Source of the DNA: JAVBRU01 sp031547595
GTDB lineage: Bacteria > Bacillota > Clostridia > Christensenellales > Aristaeellaceae
Length of the DNA stretch: 35,132 bases
Direction of reading: 5' to 3'
Assembly (NCBI GenBank): GCA_031547595.1
Contig: JAVBRU010000025.1
Location: 1 to 35,132 of the forward strand
The translations under genes and the position numbers were made by a program. The notes below the pieces were generated by a model, which saw only the letters and a program-made list of their open reading frames with translations, had not been told where the DNA came from and did no database searches. Below, in pieces: positions 23,193 through 31,632 of this stretch. Numbering within the stretch: position 1 is the stretch's first letter; each line of letters begins with the position of its first letter.

Positions 23193-23614
23193 TGAGGATT
23201 CTTGTCAGTGCCTGCCTGCTGGGTATCTGCTGCCGCTACGACGGCAGAAATTGTGCGCACCCCGGTGTGGTGGCACTGGGGGGGCAACATACGCTGATTC
23301 CTGTCTGCCCGGAGCAGCTGGGCGGCCTGCCCACCCCGCGCGCACCCAGCGAAATTGTGGGCGGGCGCGTGATGGGGCGGGACGGGCAGGATTGCACGGC
23401 GCAGTTTCGCCGCGGCGCGGAAGATACGGTGCGGATTTATCAGCTGAGCGGGTGCGAAATAGCGATCCTCAAAAGCAAAAGCCCGTCTTGCGGCTGCGGG
23501 ACGGTGTATGACGGCACGTTTACGGGCGCTTTGGTGCCGGGCGACGGCTGGGCGACCAAAGCGCTGCGGGAAGCGGGCGCACCGGTGTTTACGCAGGATG
23601 ACTACAAATTGTAG
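23192..23614 (+). CDS. DUF523 protein
   Basis: 140 residues with the usual DUF523 pattern: MRILVSACLLGICCRYDG at the start, PVCPEQLGGLPTPRAP, and the Cys-rich ILKSKSPSCGCGTVYDGTF block. The conserved cysteines suggest a metal or persulfide site, but the family function is unknown. Its ATG overlaps the stop of pyk by one base, so it is translationally coupled, and a bidirectional terminator follows eight bases after its stop. The protein ends with a typical family tail (VFTQDDYKL). Confidence 0.93.
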   Translation: MRILVSACLLGICCRYDGRNCAHPGVVALGGQHTLIPVCPEQLGGLPTPRAPSEIVGGRVMGRDGQDCTAQFRRGAEDTVRIYQLSGCEIAILKSKSPSCGCGTVYDGTFTGALVPGDGWATKALREAGAPVFTQDDYKL

Positions 23615-23620
23615 ATATAA

Positions 23621-23645
23621 AAAATCCCCCAAGCGGGGGATTTTT
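23621..23645. terminator. Bidirectional terminator between DUF523 and the GH3 gene
   Basis: AAAATCCCCC (23621-23630) and GGGGGATTTT (23635-23644) form a ten-base stem with a four-base loop, with A and T tracts on either side. It serves the convergent genes ending at 23614 and 23648. Confidence 0.9.
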
Positions 23646-23647
23646 GT

Positions 23648-26398
23648 TTATATCAGGCTCACACGCAGCTCGTCAATCTGCATTCCACCTTGGGCGAAAT
23701 ACAGCCTTGCATAGCGGGTGGACGGGTCAAACGGGCCGATCTCGCACGCCAAAACATCAGGCTGTCCGTTTGTGCCCACGGCGCTGAAGGTAAAGACCGG
23801 CTCGCCGCCAATGAAGACAGTGACGGGGAACTGTGCCAGCACGTGCCCCGGCGCGCGGTAGCGTAGAGTGATGCGGTAGCGCCCGTCGGTATTGACGGCG
23901 AGGCCAAAATGATAAGCAGCTCCGGAAGAGGTATCGATGCCCACCACATCCGGCAGCGCATCCATGCCATCGCCCACGGGGTAATACAGCATATCCGGCA
24001 CGCACTCGTTTTCCTTGTGCATTTGCTGCGCGTCGCGAAGCTCTGTCTCAGTCAACCTGCCAAGGACGCGGGGCATGACGGGCAGGCGCAGGATCACATT
24101 GCAGATATTGGCGGCGCAGCGCAGCAGCTCTCCGCGTGTCACCGCGCCGGATTGAAGGCCTTCGGCCAGATTATCGGAATGTGTCAGGCTGTCCCGCACC
24201 ACCATGTACAGGTCGTTTTGCGCGCGCACCATACCGCTGAGGTTTTTGCCGCTGGGTGCGCCGCCCTCGTCGTTGATCGCTGCCCACCAGTCGGTCATCA
24301 CCAGGCCGTCAAAGCCCCATTCGCCGCGCAAAATCACGGTGTTCAGGTCGTGGCTTCCGGCTGTCCACAGGCCGTTGAGCGCGCCGTAGGTGGTCATCAC
24401 AGAGAGTGCTTTGCCCTCCTGCACGGCGATTTGGTAGCCCTTGAGATAAATCTCGCGCAGCGCGCGCTGGGACACAATCGAGTCGATTTTGCTGCGGAAC
24501 GTCTCCTGATTGTTGCCCGCAAAGTGCTTGATGGTGCCGCTTACGCCCCAGCGCCCCAGGCCCAGCAGCATGGCGGAGGCCATCTTGCCGGTCAGCAGCG
24601 GGTCTTCCGAGAAATATTCAAAGTTGCGGCCATTGAGGGGGTTGCGGTGGATGTTCATGCCGGGGCCCAGCAGCAGCTCGATATGGTTGGCGCGCATTTC
24701 CTTGCCGGTCATCTCGTACAGCTGCTGCACGAGGGGCAGGTTAAAAGTGCAGGCCAGGCAGGTGCCGCCCGGCAGGCTCATGGCAAAGGCACCACAGTCC
24801 ATACGAAGGCCGGAAGGGCCGTCTGTGCAGCACGCCACAGGGATGCCGTAGTGCAGCAGTGCGTCCGTCACGCCGCCAAACGCGCCGCCTGTGCCGGGGG
24901 TCACCTTGGGCGAACACATGCCCTCGCCCCGCACCAGCTGGCATAGCTCGGTATCGGTCAGTTGGTCGAGGAAAGCGTCCATAGCAATGTTGCCGTCATA
25001 GACGTCTTTTAGCAGGTAGCCCTGATCCCCCGTGCAAGGACGGGGCTGCGGGCGCTGTGCACGCACGCGTTCGGCCTGCGAGTAGGTGCGCTGCGGCACA
25101 TCCTCCAGCGCCATACACAGTGTGCCGTCCCGCTGGACGGGCTTCATGCGTTGAAAAGGTTTAACGGGTGCAAGCGCTTCGGTGAGGCGCTGCACAAGCT
25201 GGGTCTGCGGGAGGTCAAAGCTGAACACCGCCGTAGCATCGCGCACGTTTTCGCCCACATAGAGGGTATATGTGCCGCTCTCCAGCACCAGGCAGTTGGG
25301 ATAGCCCGTCACACCGCTGTCGTCGAAGCTGGCCAGCTCAGAAAGCGGAAGGGTGAAGCTGAGGGTCTGGAGCTGTCCCGAGCGAAGCGACAAGGTTTTT
25401 TCAAACCCCACAAGCTTGCGGGCAGGCTGCCCGAGGGCGCCTTGCGGTGCTTCAATATACAACTGCGCCACGGTTTTTCCGCGCTTTGCGCCGGTGTTGG
25501 CGGCCTGTACGGCGATATGCAGCACATCGCCGCGCCGCTCTGCCTGCGCCGCGAGCGCGAAGGTGGTGTAGCTGAGGCCAAAGCCAAAGGGGTAGAGCAC
25601 CTGCCCCTTGGCCACCGTCTCAAAATAGCGGTAGCCTACATAAATATCTTCTGCATAAAAGGACTCTGCGGTGCCAAAGTGCGCGGTGGACGGGTAATCC
25701 TGGATGCTGCGGGCGATGGTGTCTGCCAGACGGCCAGAGGGGTTCACCTTGCCGCACAGCACATCGATAAGCGCATTACCGCCCTCTTGCCCGCCCTGCC
25801 ACACATACAAAACAGCGGTGGGCTGATACTCTTCTACCCAGCGCATGTCCATGAGGTTGCCCACGTTGAGGAGGACGGCCACTTTTTCGAACCGCGCACA
25901 CACGAGGGTGAGCAGGTGATGCTCATCCTCGGAAAGCAGATAGCTGCCGGGGGTGTTGCTGTTGTCCTTGTCCTCGCCTGCGGTGCGGCCAATCACAATC
26001 AGTGCCAGATCGGATACCTTGGCCGCGTTATCCACCAGCTCTTCGCTTACCGGCATTTCGGCCTGCGACCACGGCTCCGCCGCCCAGCCCACGCCCTTGT
26101 CGAAGGGGTGCGTCTGCACCCAGGTGGTGTAGGTGTCTAGTAAATCCTGGTTGATTAAAAAATGCCCGGCGCGCTCTGCGGCATCCAGAAGGCCCGTCAC
26201 ATACCGGGTGTTCACCATCCCGCCCGAGCCGGTGCCGCTTTTATAATAATTCAGCTGGCTTCTGCCAAACACCGACACTCGCTGCCCCTTGCGGATGGGC
26301 AGGGTGTTTTCTTCGTTTCGTAGCAGCACAATGCCCTCGGCCGCGCTGCTGCGGCACAGGGCAGCGTATTTTTTCCAGTTCACTGTGTATCGTCCCAT
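23648..26398 (-). CDS. Glycoside hydrolase family 3 enzyme with permuted domain order
   Basis: 916 residues, no signal peptide, so probably cytosolic. The order is reversed from the common GH3 plan: the alpha/beta sandwich comes first (about 10-275), then a fibronectin-III-like domain (about 290-395), then the TIM barrel (about 470-775). In the barrel the Asp nucleophile is Asp703 in GLVMTDWW, with GPGMNIHRNPLNGRNFEYFS (578-597) and KHFAGN (624-629). This order is known from ruminal Butyrivibrio and Ruminococcus beta-glucosidases. Residues 800-916 add a C-terminal beta domain that I read as carbohydrate-binding-like. Likely a beta-glucosidase or related exo-hydrolase. Start ATG 26398 follows AAGGAG; an upstream extension to 26458 would cover the promoter. 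Confidence 0.92.
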   Translation of the reverse strand: MGRYTVNWKKYAALCRSSAAEGIVLLRNEENTLPIRKGQRVSVFGRSQLNYYKSGTGSGGMVNTRYVTGLLDAAERAGHFLINQDLLDTYTTWVQTHPFDKGVGWAAEPWSQAEMPVSEELVDNAAKVSDLALIVIGRTAGEDKDNSNTPGSYLLSEDEHHLLTLVCARFEKVAVLLNVGNLMDMRWVEEYQPTAVLYVWQGGQEGGNALIDVLCGKVNPSGRLADTIARSIQDYPSTAHFGTAESFYAEDIYVGYRYFETVAKGQVLYPFGFGLSYTTFALAAQAERRGDVLHIAVQAANTGAKRGKTVAQLYIEAPQGALGQPARKLVGFEKTLSLRSGQLQTLSFTLPLSELASFDDSGVTGYPNCLVLESGTYTLYVGENVRDATAVFSFDLPQTQLVQRLTEALAPVKPFQRMKPVQRDGTLCMALEDVPQRTYSQAERVRAQRPQPRPCTGDQGYLLKDVYDGNIAMDAFLDQLTDTELCQLVRGEGMCSPKVTPGTGGAFGGVTDALLHYGIPVACCTDGPSGLRMDCGAFAMSLPGGTCLACTFNLPLVQQLYEMTGKEMRANHIELLLGPGMNIHRNPLNGRNFEYFSEDPLLTGKMASAMLLGLGRWGVSGTIKHFAGNNQETFRSKIDSIVSQRALREIYLKGYQIAVQEGKALSVMTTYGALNGLWTAGSHDLNTVILRGEWGFDGLVMTDWWAAINDEGGAPSGKNLSGMVRAQNDLYMVVRDSLTHSDNLAEGLQSGAVTRGELLRCAANICNVILRLPVMPRVLGRLTETELRDAQQMHKENECVPDMLYYPVGDGMDALPDVVGIDTSSGAAYHFGLAVNTDGRYRITLRYRAPGHVLAQFPVTVFIGGEPVFTFSAVGTNGQPDVLACEIGPFDPSTRYARLYFAQGGMQIDELRVSLI

Positions 26399-26429
26399 GA
26401 TGCGTTCTCCTTTTGCGAAGTCCTTCCAG

Positions 26430-26471
26430 ACTGTACAATACAAGCGCCATACTGTCAAGTAAAAACGTTTT
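26430..26471 (-). promoter_or_regulatory. Promoter of the GH3 gene with an upstream AAAACGTTTT palindrome
   Basis: On the minus strand TTGACA (26453-26458) and TACAGT (26430-26435) are 17 bases apart. Just upstream is the palindrome AAAACGTTTT (26462-26471), with a central CG as in operators of LacI-type sugar regulators; it could bind such a repressor or a CcpA-like factor (inference). Confidence 0.6.
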
Positions 26472-26562
26472 AAATATGCGCTGCGGAGCAGGAGAACCCC
26501 TCCTGGGGATAGAACTGTAACCCTGCGATCATATTGAATATTGAATAAAGGAGCTGCCTGCT

Positions 26563-28446
26563 GTGCAACACAATATCAGAACCGCCCTGGTAGCCTTGCT
26601 GCTTGCTTTGACGTTGCTTGCCAGCCCGCTTGACGCGCTGGCCGATCAGACTGCAACGCTTTCCAGCCTGCAAGAGGCGTATGACGCGCTTGAAAAGCAG
26701 TATAAACAGCTCGAAACCGAGCTGAGCTGGGCGCAGGCCGCTCGGGCCGCTTTGCAACAGCAATTGGACAACAGCCTGTATTTGCTGCAATCCGCGCAAG
26801 GCCTGCTGACGCAAAAGGATGCGCAAATCGCGCAGCTGGAGGCGCAGCTTCAGCCTACGCCTGCTCCCACGGCCACGCCCCGCATCACGCCCATCCCCAT
26901 GCTCTCTACGCAGGCACCTCGCGCCGCGAATCCCTTGACGATAGATACGGCATACATCGGCAACGCCGCACTGGCCAACTACCAACGTGAAAATGAATAC
27001 CATGCGCCACTCCCGGATAACTATACATACTTTGAGATTGGCGTGCTCGCCTTCCGGGGCGACAATTTCCGGCGCAATGCAGCCTTTGGCACGGTGGAAG
27101 TGGAAGAAGAAAAGCTTTCCGTGCTGTGGCAGACGCCCCTTGGCAGCCTGCGCACTGCGGACAGCGGCACGCTGTATGGCGTGGGCTGGACAGGCCAGCC
27201 GGCCATTGTGAAATGGCCTTATGAAACGCGAATGAGTATGAACCTGTATGAGGACAAAAAGAATACGTCCGCCCTTCGTGAGGTGATTTTTGCCGCCCAG
27301 GACGGAAAGGTGTATTTTCTGGACCTTGTGGACGGCGCGCCCACCCGGGATACAATCAACGTCGGCTATCCCCTCAAGGGCAGCGTGGCGGTGAATCCGG
27401 TGGGCTTTCCCATGATCGGCTTTGGCCAAGGCATTTCGAAATTGAGCAACAAAACGGGAGACATTGGCTTCTATCTTTATAACCTGCTGGACAGCACGCA
27501 GCTTCTGTTCATCAATGGCCGCTCGTCCAGCACGCAAAAGCAATATGGCAGCAATGGCGCATTTGACGGCAGTGCGCTGTTCTTATGGCCAAACGATGCC
27601 ATGATCGTCGCCGGGGAAAATGGCCTGCTGTACACCGTGGATTTGAACACCGTCTTTCAGTACCCCTCAACGGCCTATCCCTTTGCCACTGCCAGGCTCG
27701 ATATTTACCCGCTGATCACCTACCTGCGCAGCAAGGCCGGCGCTGCTGATGACTCTCAGGTGAGTATTGAAAGCAGCGTGGCGATGTATGATCATTATGC
27801 TTATGTTGCGGATCTTTATGGCCAGGTGCGCTGCGTGGATGTGAACACCCTGACCACCGTATGGGCAGTGGATACGGGTGATAATACCGATGCCGCCATC
27901 GCGCTGGACTTCGCTACAGACGGCAGCATCGCGCTGTATACCGGCAACACCGCCTTTGCGCGCCTTGGCAACAAAAAAGATGTGACGATCCGCCGCCTGG
28001 ACGCCATGACGGGCGAAGAAGCGTGGAGCTATCACATCAAATGCGATTATGACAAGAGCGAGTTTTCCGGCTGCAAGGCCAGCCCTGTTGTGGGGGAGAA
28101 CAGCATCAGCGATCTGGTGATCTTCACTGTCAATAAGGTGACGGGCGGCTATAGCAGCGTGATTGCCCTGAACAAAGACACCGGCAAAGTGATGTGGCGC
28201 ACAGACCTTTCTGCGTATGCCATTTCCTCGCCCGTGGCGGTGTATAACGAGGCGGACAGTGCATGGATCATTCAGGGCGACCAGGCGGGCGTGCTGTATC
28301 TAATGAATGCCCGCACAGGCGAGATCATAAGCAATTTGGCGCTGGGCGGCGAAATCCAGGGATCGCCCGCAGTGTACAGGGATATCCTGGTGATTGGCAC
28401 CTGCAGCGCGGAAAATGCTTTTATGTATGGCATACAGATTCAGTAA
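26563..28446 (+). CDS. Secreted coiled-coil and PQQ-type beta-propeller protein
   Basis: 627 residues. Start GTG 26563, nine bases after AAAGGAG. Residues 1-28 are a signal peptide; 30-100 form a coiled coil (heptads of Leu/Ala/Gln); 101-118 are a TPAPTATP-type linker; the rest (about 140-627) shows repeated blades of the PQQ-like/WD40-like propeller type (for example VFAAQDGKVYFLDLVDG-like turns, YVADLYGQVRCVDVNTLTTVW, VIALNKDTGKVMWRTDL, VLYLMNARTGEIIS). Such repeats occur in BamB-like and PQQ-binding proteins; no dehydrogenase active site is seen, so PQQ binding is not implied. Probably a cell-surface scaffold. It is divergent from the GH3 gene. Confidence 0.85.
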   Translation: MQHNIRTALVALLLALTLLASPLDALADQTATLSSLQEAYDALEKQYKQLETELSWAQAARAALQQQLDNSLYLLQSAQGLLTQKDAQIAQLEAQLQPTPAPTATPRITPIPMLSTQAPRAANPLTIDTAYIGNAALANYQRENEYHAPLPDNYTYFEIGVLAFRGDNFRRNAAFGTVEVEEEKLSVLWQTPLGSLRTADSGTLYGVGWTGQPAIVKWPYETRMSMNLYEDKKNTSALREVIFAAQDGKVYFLDLVDGAPTRDTINVGYPLKGSVAVNPVGFPMIGFGQGISKLSNKTGDIGFYLYNLLDSTQLLFINGRSSSTQKQYGSNGAFDGSALFLWPNDAMIVAGENGLLYTVDLNTVFQYPSTAYPFATARLDIYPLITYLRSKAGAADDSQVSIESSVAMYDHYAYVADLYGQVRCVDVNTLTTVWAVDTGDNTDAAIALDFATDGSIALYTGNTAFARLGNKKDVTIRRLDAMTGEEAWSYHIKCDYDKSEFSGCKASPVVGENSISDLVIFTVNKVTGGYSSVIALNKDTGKVMWRTDLSAYAISSPVAVYNEADSAWIIQGDQAGVLYLMNARTGEIISNLALGGEIQGSPAVYRDILVIGTCSAENAFMYGIQIQ

Positions 28447-28469
28447 AGGGGCCTTCGAAGGCTGTCTGA

Positions 28470-29240
28470 TTATAACTGTTTCTTTCGGAAAATCAGCAAA
28501 GACGAAACAATCATGATGAGCGACAAAAAGGCCGTAAGCAGCGAGGCAGTGCAAAGCGCGGACGGCTGCACGGCATTTGTGAGCAGCGCCATGTTATCCG
28601 ACGCCAGTGCAAGCGGATTGTACAGGTGCGCAGCCGGCACGATGTCCATCAGCATGAGCAGCACCACGCCTGCGCCGGTGATCAGCAGGCTGCCATAATT
28701 GCTCTTTGTCAGTGTGGATGCAAACATCAAAAGTGCCAGCAAAAGCACGCCAAACAGCCACAGGCAAAACACCGAGAACAGGAGATTGGTCGTCTGCCCA
28801 TCGGGGAAAAGATACACTGTATAGACGAGCGTCAGCCCAAAGCAAAGAAGCAGGCTGGCTGTCCATAGCAGCACCATGCCGGTGAACTTGGCAAGTATCA
28901 CTGCGTGGCGGGGCAGACCCTTGGTGAGCAGGTTGATCAGCGTGCCCTTGGAAAGCTCGGCCGTCAATATGCCGCTGAACACAATCACCAGCACGATCAG
29001 CCCCATCTGGGTGGCGTTTTTGAAAAACTGCGTCCAGGAGTCAAAGGCGGTCGGCTCCGCCAGCGTAATCGAGATGCCGCCGTCTGTTGCCATCAGGCTT
29101 TTTAAGATTTCGGGAAGCAGCTTGGCCATCAGGGGATTGAGGATGCCAAAGATCGCAAACACGGTCAGCAGGATGAACAGCTTGTAAGTGCGGGCATATT
29201 CCAGTAGTTCTTTTTTAAGGAAGGTAAGATAGTTTTTCAT
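28470..29240 (-). CDS. ABC-2 type transporter permease, YxlG-like
   Basis: 256 residues with about six membrane helices (near 20-40, 75-95, 115-140, 150-170, 175-200, 225-250) and a cytosolic start (MKNYLTFLKKELLEYARTYK) that matches the ABC-2/YxlG type. The large extracellular loop between helices 1 and 2 is typical. It forms the membrane part of the transporter with the ATPase just upstream (overlap of four bases). Exported or extracted substrate unknown. It is the last gene of the minus-strand operon that begins with the regulator at 31478. Confidence 0.9.
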   Translation of the reverse strand: MKNYLTFLKKELLEYARTYKLFILLTVFAIFGILNPLMAKLLPEILKSLMATDGGISITLAEPTAFDSWTQFFKNATQMGLIVLVIVFSGILTAELSKGTLINLLTKGLPRHAVILAKFTGMVLLWTASLLLCFGLTLVYTVYLFPDGQTTNLLFSVFCLWLFGVLLLALLMFASTLTKSNYGSLLITGAGVVLLMLMDIVPAAHLYNPLALASDNMALLTNAVQPSALCTASLLTAFLSLIMIVSSLLIFRKKQL

Positions 29241-30154
29241 TTCACCACCTCCGCAAACAGGCCTTCGAGGGTCGGCTCCACATCCGCAAACCGCACGGGC
29301 ACGAGGTGGTTTTGCACCAGCAATTGCAGTAGATGCTGCCCAGCAGAATGGACATCCGGCACGATGAGGGTGAGGGTGTTTTTGTCCCGCGTCAGCGAAA
29401 ACCCCGGCTGCTTTAATTCCGCAAGCTGCTCAAACACGGATGTGTCTTTTTCGTTTGCAAATTCTATCACATAGCCCGTGTGCCTGTATTGTGCTTTAAC
29501 CTCTGGCAGTGTGCCGCAAAGCGCCAGCTGGCCGTGATGCAAAACAGCAATATGATCGCAAATTTTCTCTACGTCCGACAGGATGTGGGTGGAAAACAGC
29601 ACCGTCGTTTTGCCCTTGATAGCGCACAGAATGTCCAGGATTTCTTTGCGGCCAATGGGGTCGAGTGCCGAGGTCGGCTCGTCGCAGATCAGCAGTCTGG
29701 GCTCGTTGATCAGCGCCTGCGCGATGCCAAGGCGCTGTTTCATGCCCCGGGAGAACCCGCCGATTCTCTTTTTCTCCTGCGCAAGGCCCACCAGCGAGAG
29801 CAGCTCTTCGCTCTTTGCCTTGGTCTGCTGAGGGGAAAGGCCGGTCATGTCCCCGCAGAGCTTCAGGTATTCGATGGGCTTCATATAGCCGTAAAATTCC
29901 GGCACATCGGGCAGAAAGCCGATATGGCGGTTGGTTTTGGTTTCGCCATACGCTACTCGCTCGCCGCACACGGCGATACTGCCGCTGTCCGGTTTGAGCA
30001 GCCCCAATATCAGCTTCATGGTGGTGGTTTTGCCCGCACCGTTTTGGCCCACAAACCCAAAGATGGCGTGCTCGGGCACATCCATTTTGAGGTTGTTCAG
30101 TACTGCGCGGCTGCCAAACTGCTTGGAAAGCCCGTCCATTGCAAGAATGTTCAC
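29237..30154 (-). CDS. ABC transporter ATPase, YxlF-like
   Basis: 305 residues. Walker A GQNGAGKT (36-43), a Q-loop near FLPDVPEFYGYM, signature GFSRGMKQRLGIAQAL, Walker B RLLICDEPTSALDP and the H-loop in STHILSDVEKICDHIAVL are all present, so it should be an active ATPase. A C-terminal extension of about 80 residues follows, as in antibiotic/bacteriocin-type ATPases of the DrrA/BcrA/YxlF class. It overlaps the upstream PLDc_N gene and the downstream permease gene by four bases each, which implies equal expression of the three proteins. Confidence 0.94.
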   Translation of the reverse strand: MNILAMDGLSKQFGSRAVLNNLKMDVPEHAIFGFVGQNGAGKTTTMKLILGLLKPDSGSIAVCGERVAYGETKTNRHIGFLPDVPEFYGYMKPIEYLKLCGDMTGLSPQQTKAKSEELLSLVGLAQEKKRIGGFSRGMKQRLGIAQALINEPRLLICDEPTSALDPIGRKEILDILCAIKGKTTVLFSTHILSDVEKICDHIAVLHHGQLALCGTLPEVKAQYRHTGYVIEFANEKDTSVFEQLAELKQPGFSLTRDKNTLTLIVPDVHSAGQHLLQLLVQNHLVPVRFADVEPTLEGLFAEVVK

Positions 30155-30360
30155 GCTTCCTCACCCCTGCCAAACACAAAGTAGCAAACAGGCCCGATGA
30201 TCTGCAAAAACAGCACGATCAGCACCCACATCACCTTGTTGCCAAACTTGTAGTACGGGTGTTTGAGCACATGCAAAAGCGCGGTGATGGCGAGGGAAAA
30301 TTCTGCAATGATCAGCGGCAGCAGGAAGGGCAGGTATTCTTTGAGCGATTCAAAACCCAT
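30151..30360 (-). CDS. PLDc_N domain membrane miniprotein, YxlE-like
   Basis: 69 residues with two membrane helices joined by a short loop that contains HVLKHPYYKFGNKVMW and ends FVFGRGEEA, the PLDc_N (phospholipase D nuclease N-terminal-like) signature. It has no catalytic HKD motif. In B. subtilis the related YxlE lies with YxlF/YxlG in the sigY operon and helps to silence SigY. Start ATG 30360 follows GGGGGA; the earlier TTG at 30378 is not preferred. It overlaps the ATPase gene by four bases and begins eleven bases after the regulator's stop. Confidence 0.85.
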   Translation of the reverse strand: MGFESLKEYLPFLLPLIIAEFSLAITALLHVLKHPYYKFGNKVMWVLIVLFLQIIGPVCYFVFGRGEEA

Positions 30361-30371
30361 AATAAGTCCCC

Positions 30372-31478
30372 CTAACAATTATTCTTCAGCTTTTCTATTA
30401 TGCTTCTCAAGCGAGGTTCTTCTGCCAGTGCCGAGAAAGCGGGATTCTTCGCCACGGCGTCAAACATGCTTTGCCGCACCACTTTTTCATCGCGCGGCGC
30501 TTCCCTCAGCGCCAGCGTCTGCTCCAGCCATTCGTCGATCATGTCAAAAAAATCATCGCCATGGAGGCGCAAGGGGTAGATATCGGCTGTCACAAGCGCT
30601 GTATATTCTTCCAGCAGCCACAGGGCTTCATCAGGGCAGTCAAGGCTTACAAAGCCTTGCGCTGCTGTGATATAGAAGCTCATCAGCATGGACGGATGCA
30701 ATGTTTTGACCTTAAAAGTGTCGGCCAGGGCAAGCATGCGGTGGCATACCTCCCTATATCGCGCCGCGTCATCGGCGCACAGCATCAGATACAAGGGCAA
30801 AATGTTGAGCAGCGCAACGATATGCTGGTAAGCGCCTGCCTGTAAGATTGCCTTGGCATCCTTTACCCGTCCAGTCATCTGGTAGGCAGAGGCCAGCAAG
30901 GTATCGATGGAGGTGACCTGTGTACTGACGTTCTCCAGCAGTGCGATGGCCTCGTCAGGCGCACCCAGCATCAGGCAGCAGCCCGCTTCCATATTGCGGG
31001 CCTGATGCGATAGCTCCGTGTCATCACTTTCCTTTTTGATTCGTGTAAAAAGCGCTTTTACTTCCCGGACGGTGTCCATCCGCGTTTTAACCGGCTCCAG
31101 CGTCATGCAATAGTTCAATATCAACACGCCCATCTGGAACAACAGCGGAAAGCAAGCAAAGTATTCACGGATGATTTCGCGGCAATGCGCCAGCACCTCG
31201 TCAAACGGCTTGGAAGCGAAATCGGAGGACAGCGACCGGTAGAGCCTGCGGATATCTTCCATTGTCATCTGCGGCTCGTACCCCATCAGCTCATCCAGGC
31301 TGATATTGAAAAATGAAGCCAGCTGTGGCAAAAACGTGATATCCGGATAGCTTTGGCCGGTCTCCCATTTGGAAACGGACGCCTTGGAAACGCCGATATG
31401 GCTCGCCAGCGCCTCCTGCGTCCAGCCCTTTTCCCTGCGCTTATTCACAATCGTGCGGGCGATATTGATTTCTCTCAT
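30372..31478 (-). CDS. XRE-family regulator with a TPR-like C-terminal domain
   Basis: 368 residues. The HTH_XRE domain is at residues 1-60 (INIARTIVNKRREKGWTQEA, then LASHIGVSKASVSKWETGQS). The rest (about 80-368) is all-helical with regular paired helices (for example LFTRIKKESDDTELSHQARNME and DEAIALLENVSTQVTSIDTLLA), like the TPR sensor domains of Rgg/PlcR/RapA-type regulators, although no TPR consensus is strict. It probably controls its own operon (PLDc_N, ATPase, permease) in response to a small ligand or peptide (inference). Start ATG 31478 follows GAGGTGA; an upstream TTG is rejected because it would extend into the promoter. Confidence 0.9.
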   Translation of the reverse strand: MREINIARTIVNKRREKGWTQEALASHIGVSKASVSKWETGQSYPDITFLPQLASFFNISLDELMGYEPQMTMEDIRRLYRSLSSDFASKPFDEVLAHCREIIREYFACFPLLFQMGVLILNYCMTLEPVKTRMDTVREVKALFTRIKKESDDTELSHQARNMEAGCCLMLGAPDEAIALLENVSTQVTSIDTLLASAYQMTGRVKDAKAILQAGAYQHIVALLNILPLYLMLCADDAARYREVCHRMLALADTFKVKTLHPSMLMSFYITAAQGFVSLDCPDEALWLLEEYTALVTADIYPLRLHGDDFFDMIDEWLEQTLALREAPRDEKVVRQSMFDAVAKNPAFSALAEEPRLRSIIEKLKNNC

Positions 31479-31496
31479 CCGTGTCACCTCGGCATC

Positions 31497-31525
31497 ATTA
31501 TACAATGATACAGGCTGATGCACAA
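31497..31525 (-). promoter_or_regulatory. Sigma-A promoter of the XRE-ABC operon
   Basis: On the minus strand TTGTGC (31520-31525) and consensus TATAAT (31497-31502) are 17 bases apart, just before the ribosome binding site. Confidence 0.75.
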
Positions 31526-31535
31526 TGGATTTATC

Positions 31536-31560
31536 GTTGATTTAGGTTAACAAAATCAAC
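31536..31560. promoter_or_regulatory. Perfect inverted repeat upstream of the XRE-ABC promoter
   Basis: GTTGATTT (31536-31543) and AAATCAAC (31553-31560) form an exact eight-base inverted repeat with a nine-base spacer. It lies ten bases upstream of the -35, the usual place for an activator or for an autoregulator site. Confidence 0.5.
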
Positions 31561-31578
31561 TTTTACGATATTTCGGCA

Positions 31579-31621
31579 ACAAAAAAATGGCACGCAAACC
31601 AATTTGGGGTTTCGTGCCATT
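31579..31621 (-). terminator. Rho-independent terminator of rnj
   Basis: AATGGCACG-CAAACC (31586-31600) pairs with GGTTTCGTGCCATT (31608-31621) with one bulge. On the minus strand it is followed by TTTTTTT (31579-31585). It lies 12 bases past the rnj stop. Confidence 0.9.
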
Positions 31622-31632
31622 CTGCTTATTGC

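Noticed and set aside
26399..26458. N-terminal extension of the GH3 protein
   Set aside because: It covers the -10 and -35 elements, and a good ribosome binding site precedes the ATG at 26398.
28447..28469. Terminator at the GGCCTTCGAAGGCT palindrome
   Set aside because: The stem is short and no run of T follows in either direction.
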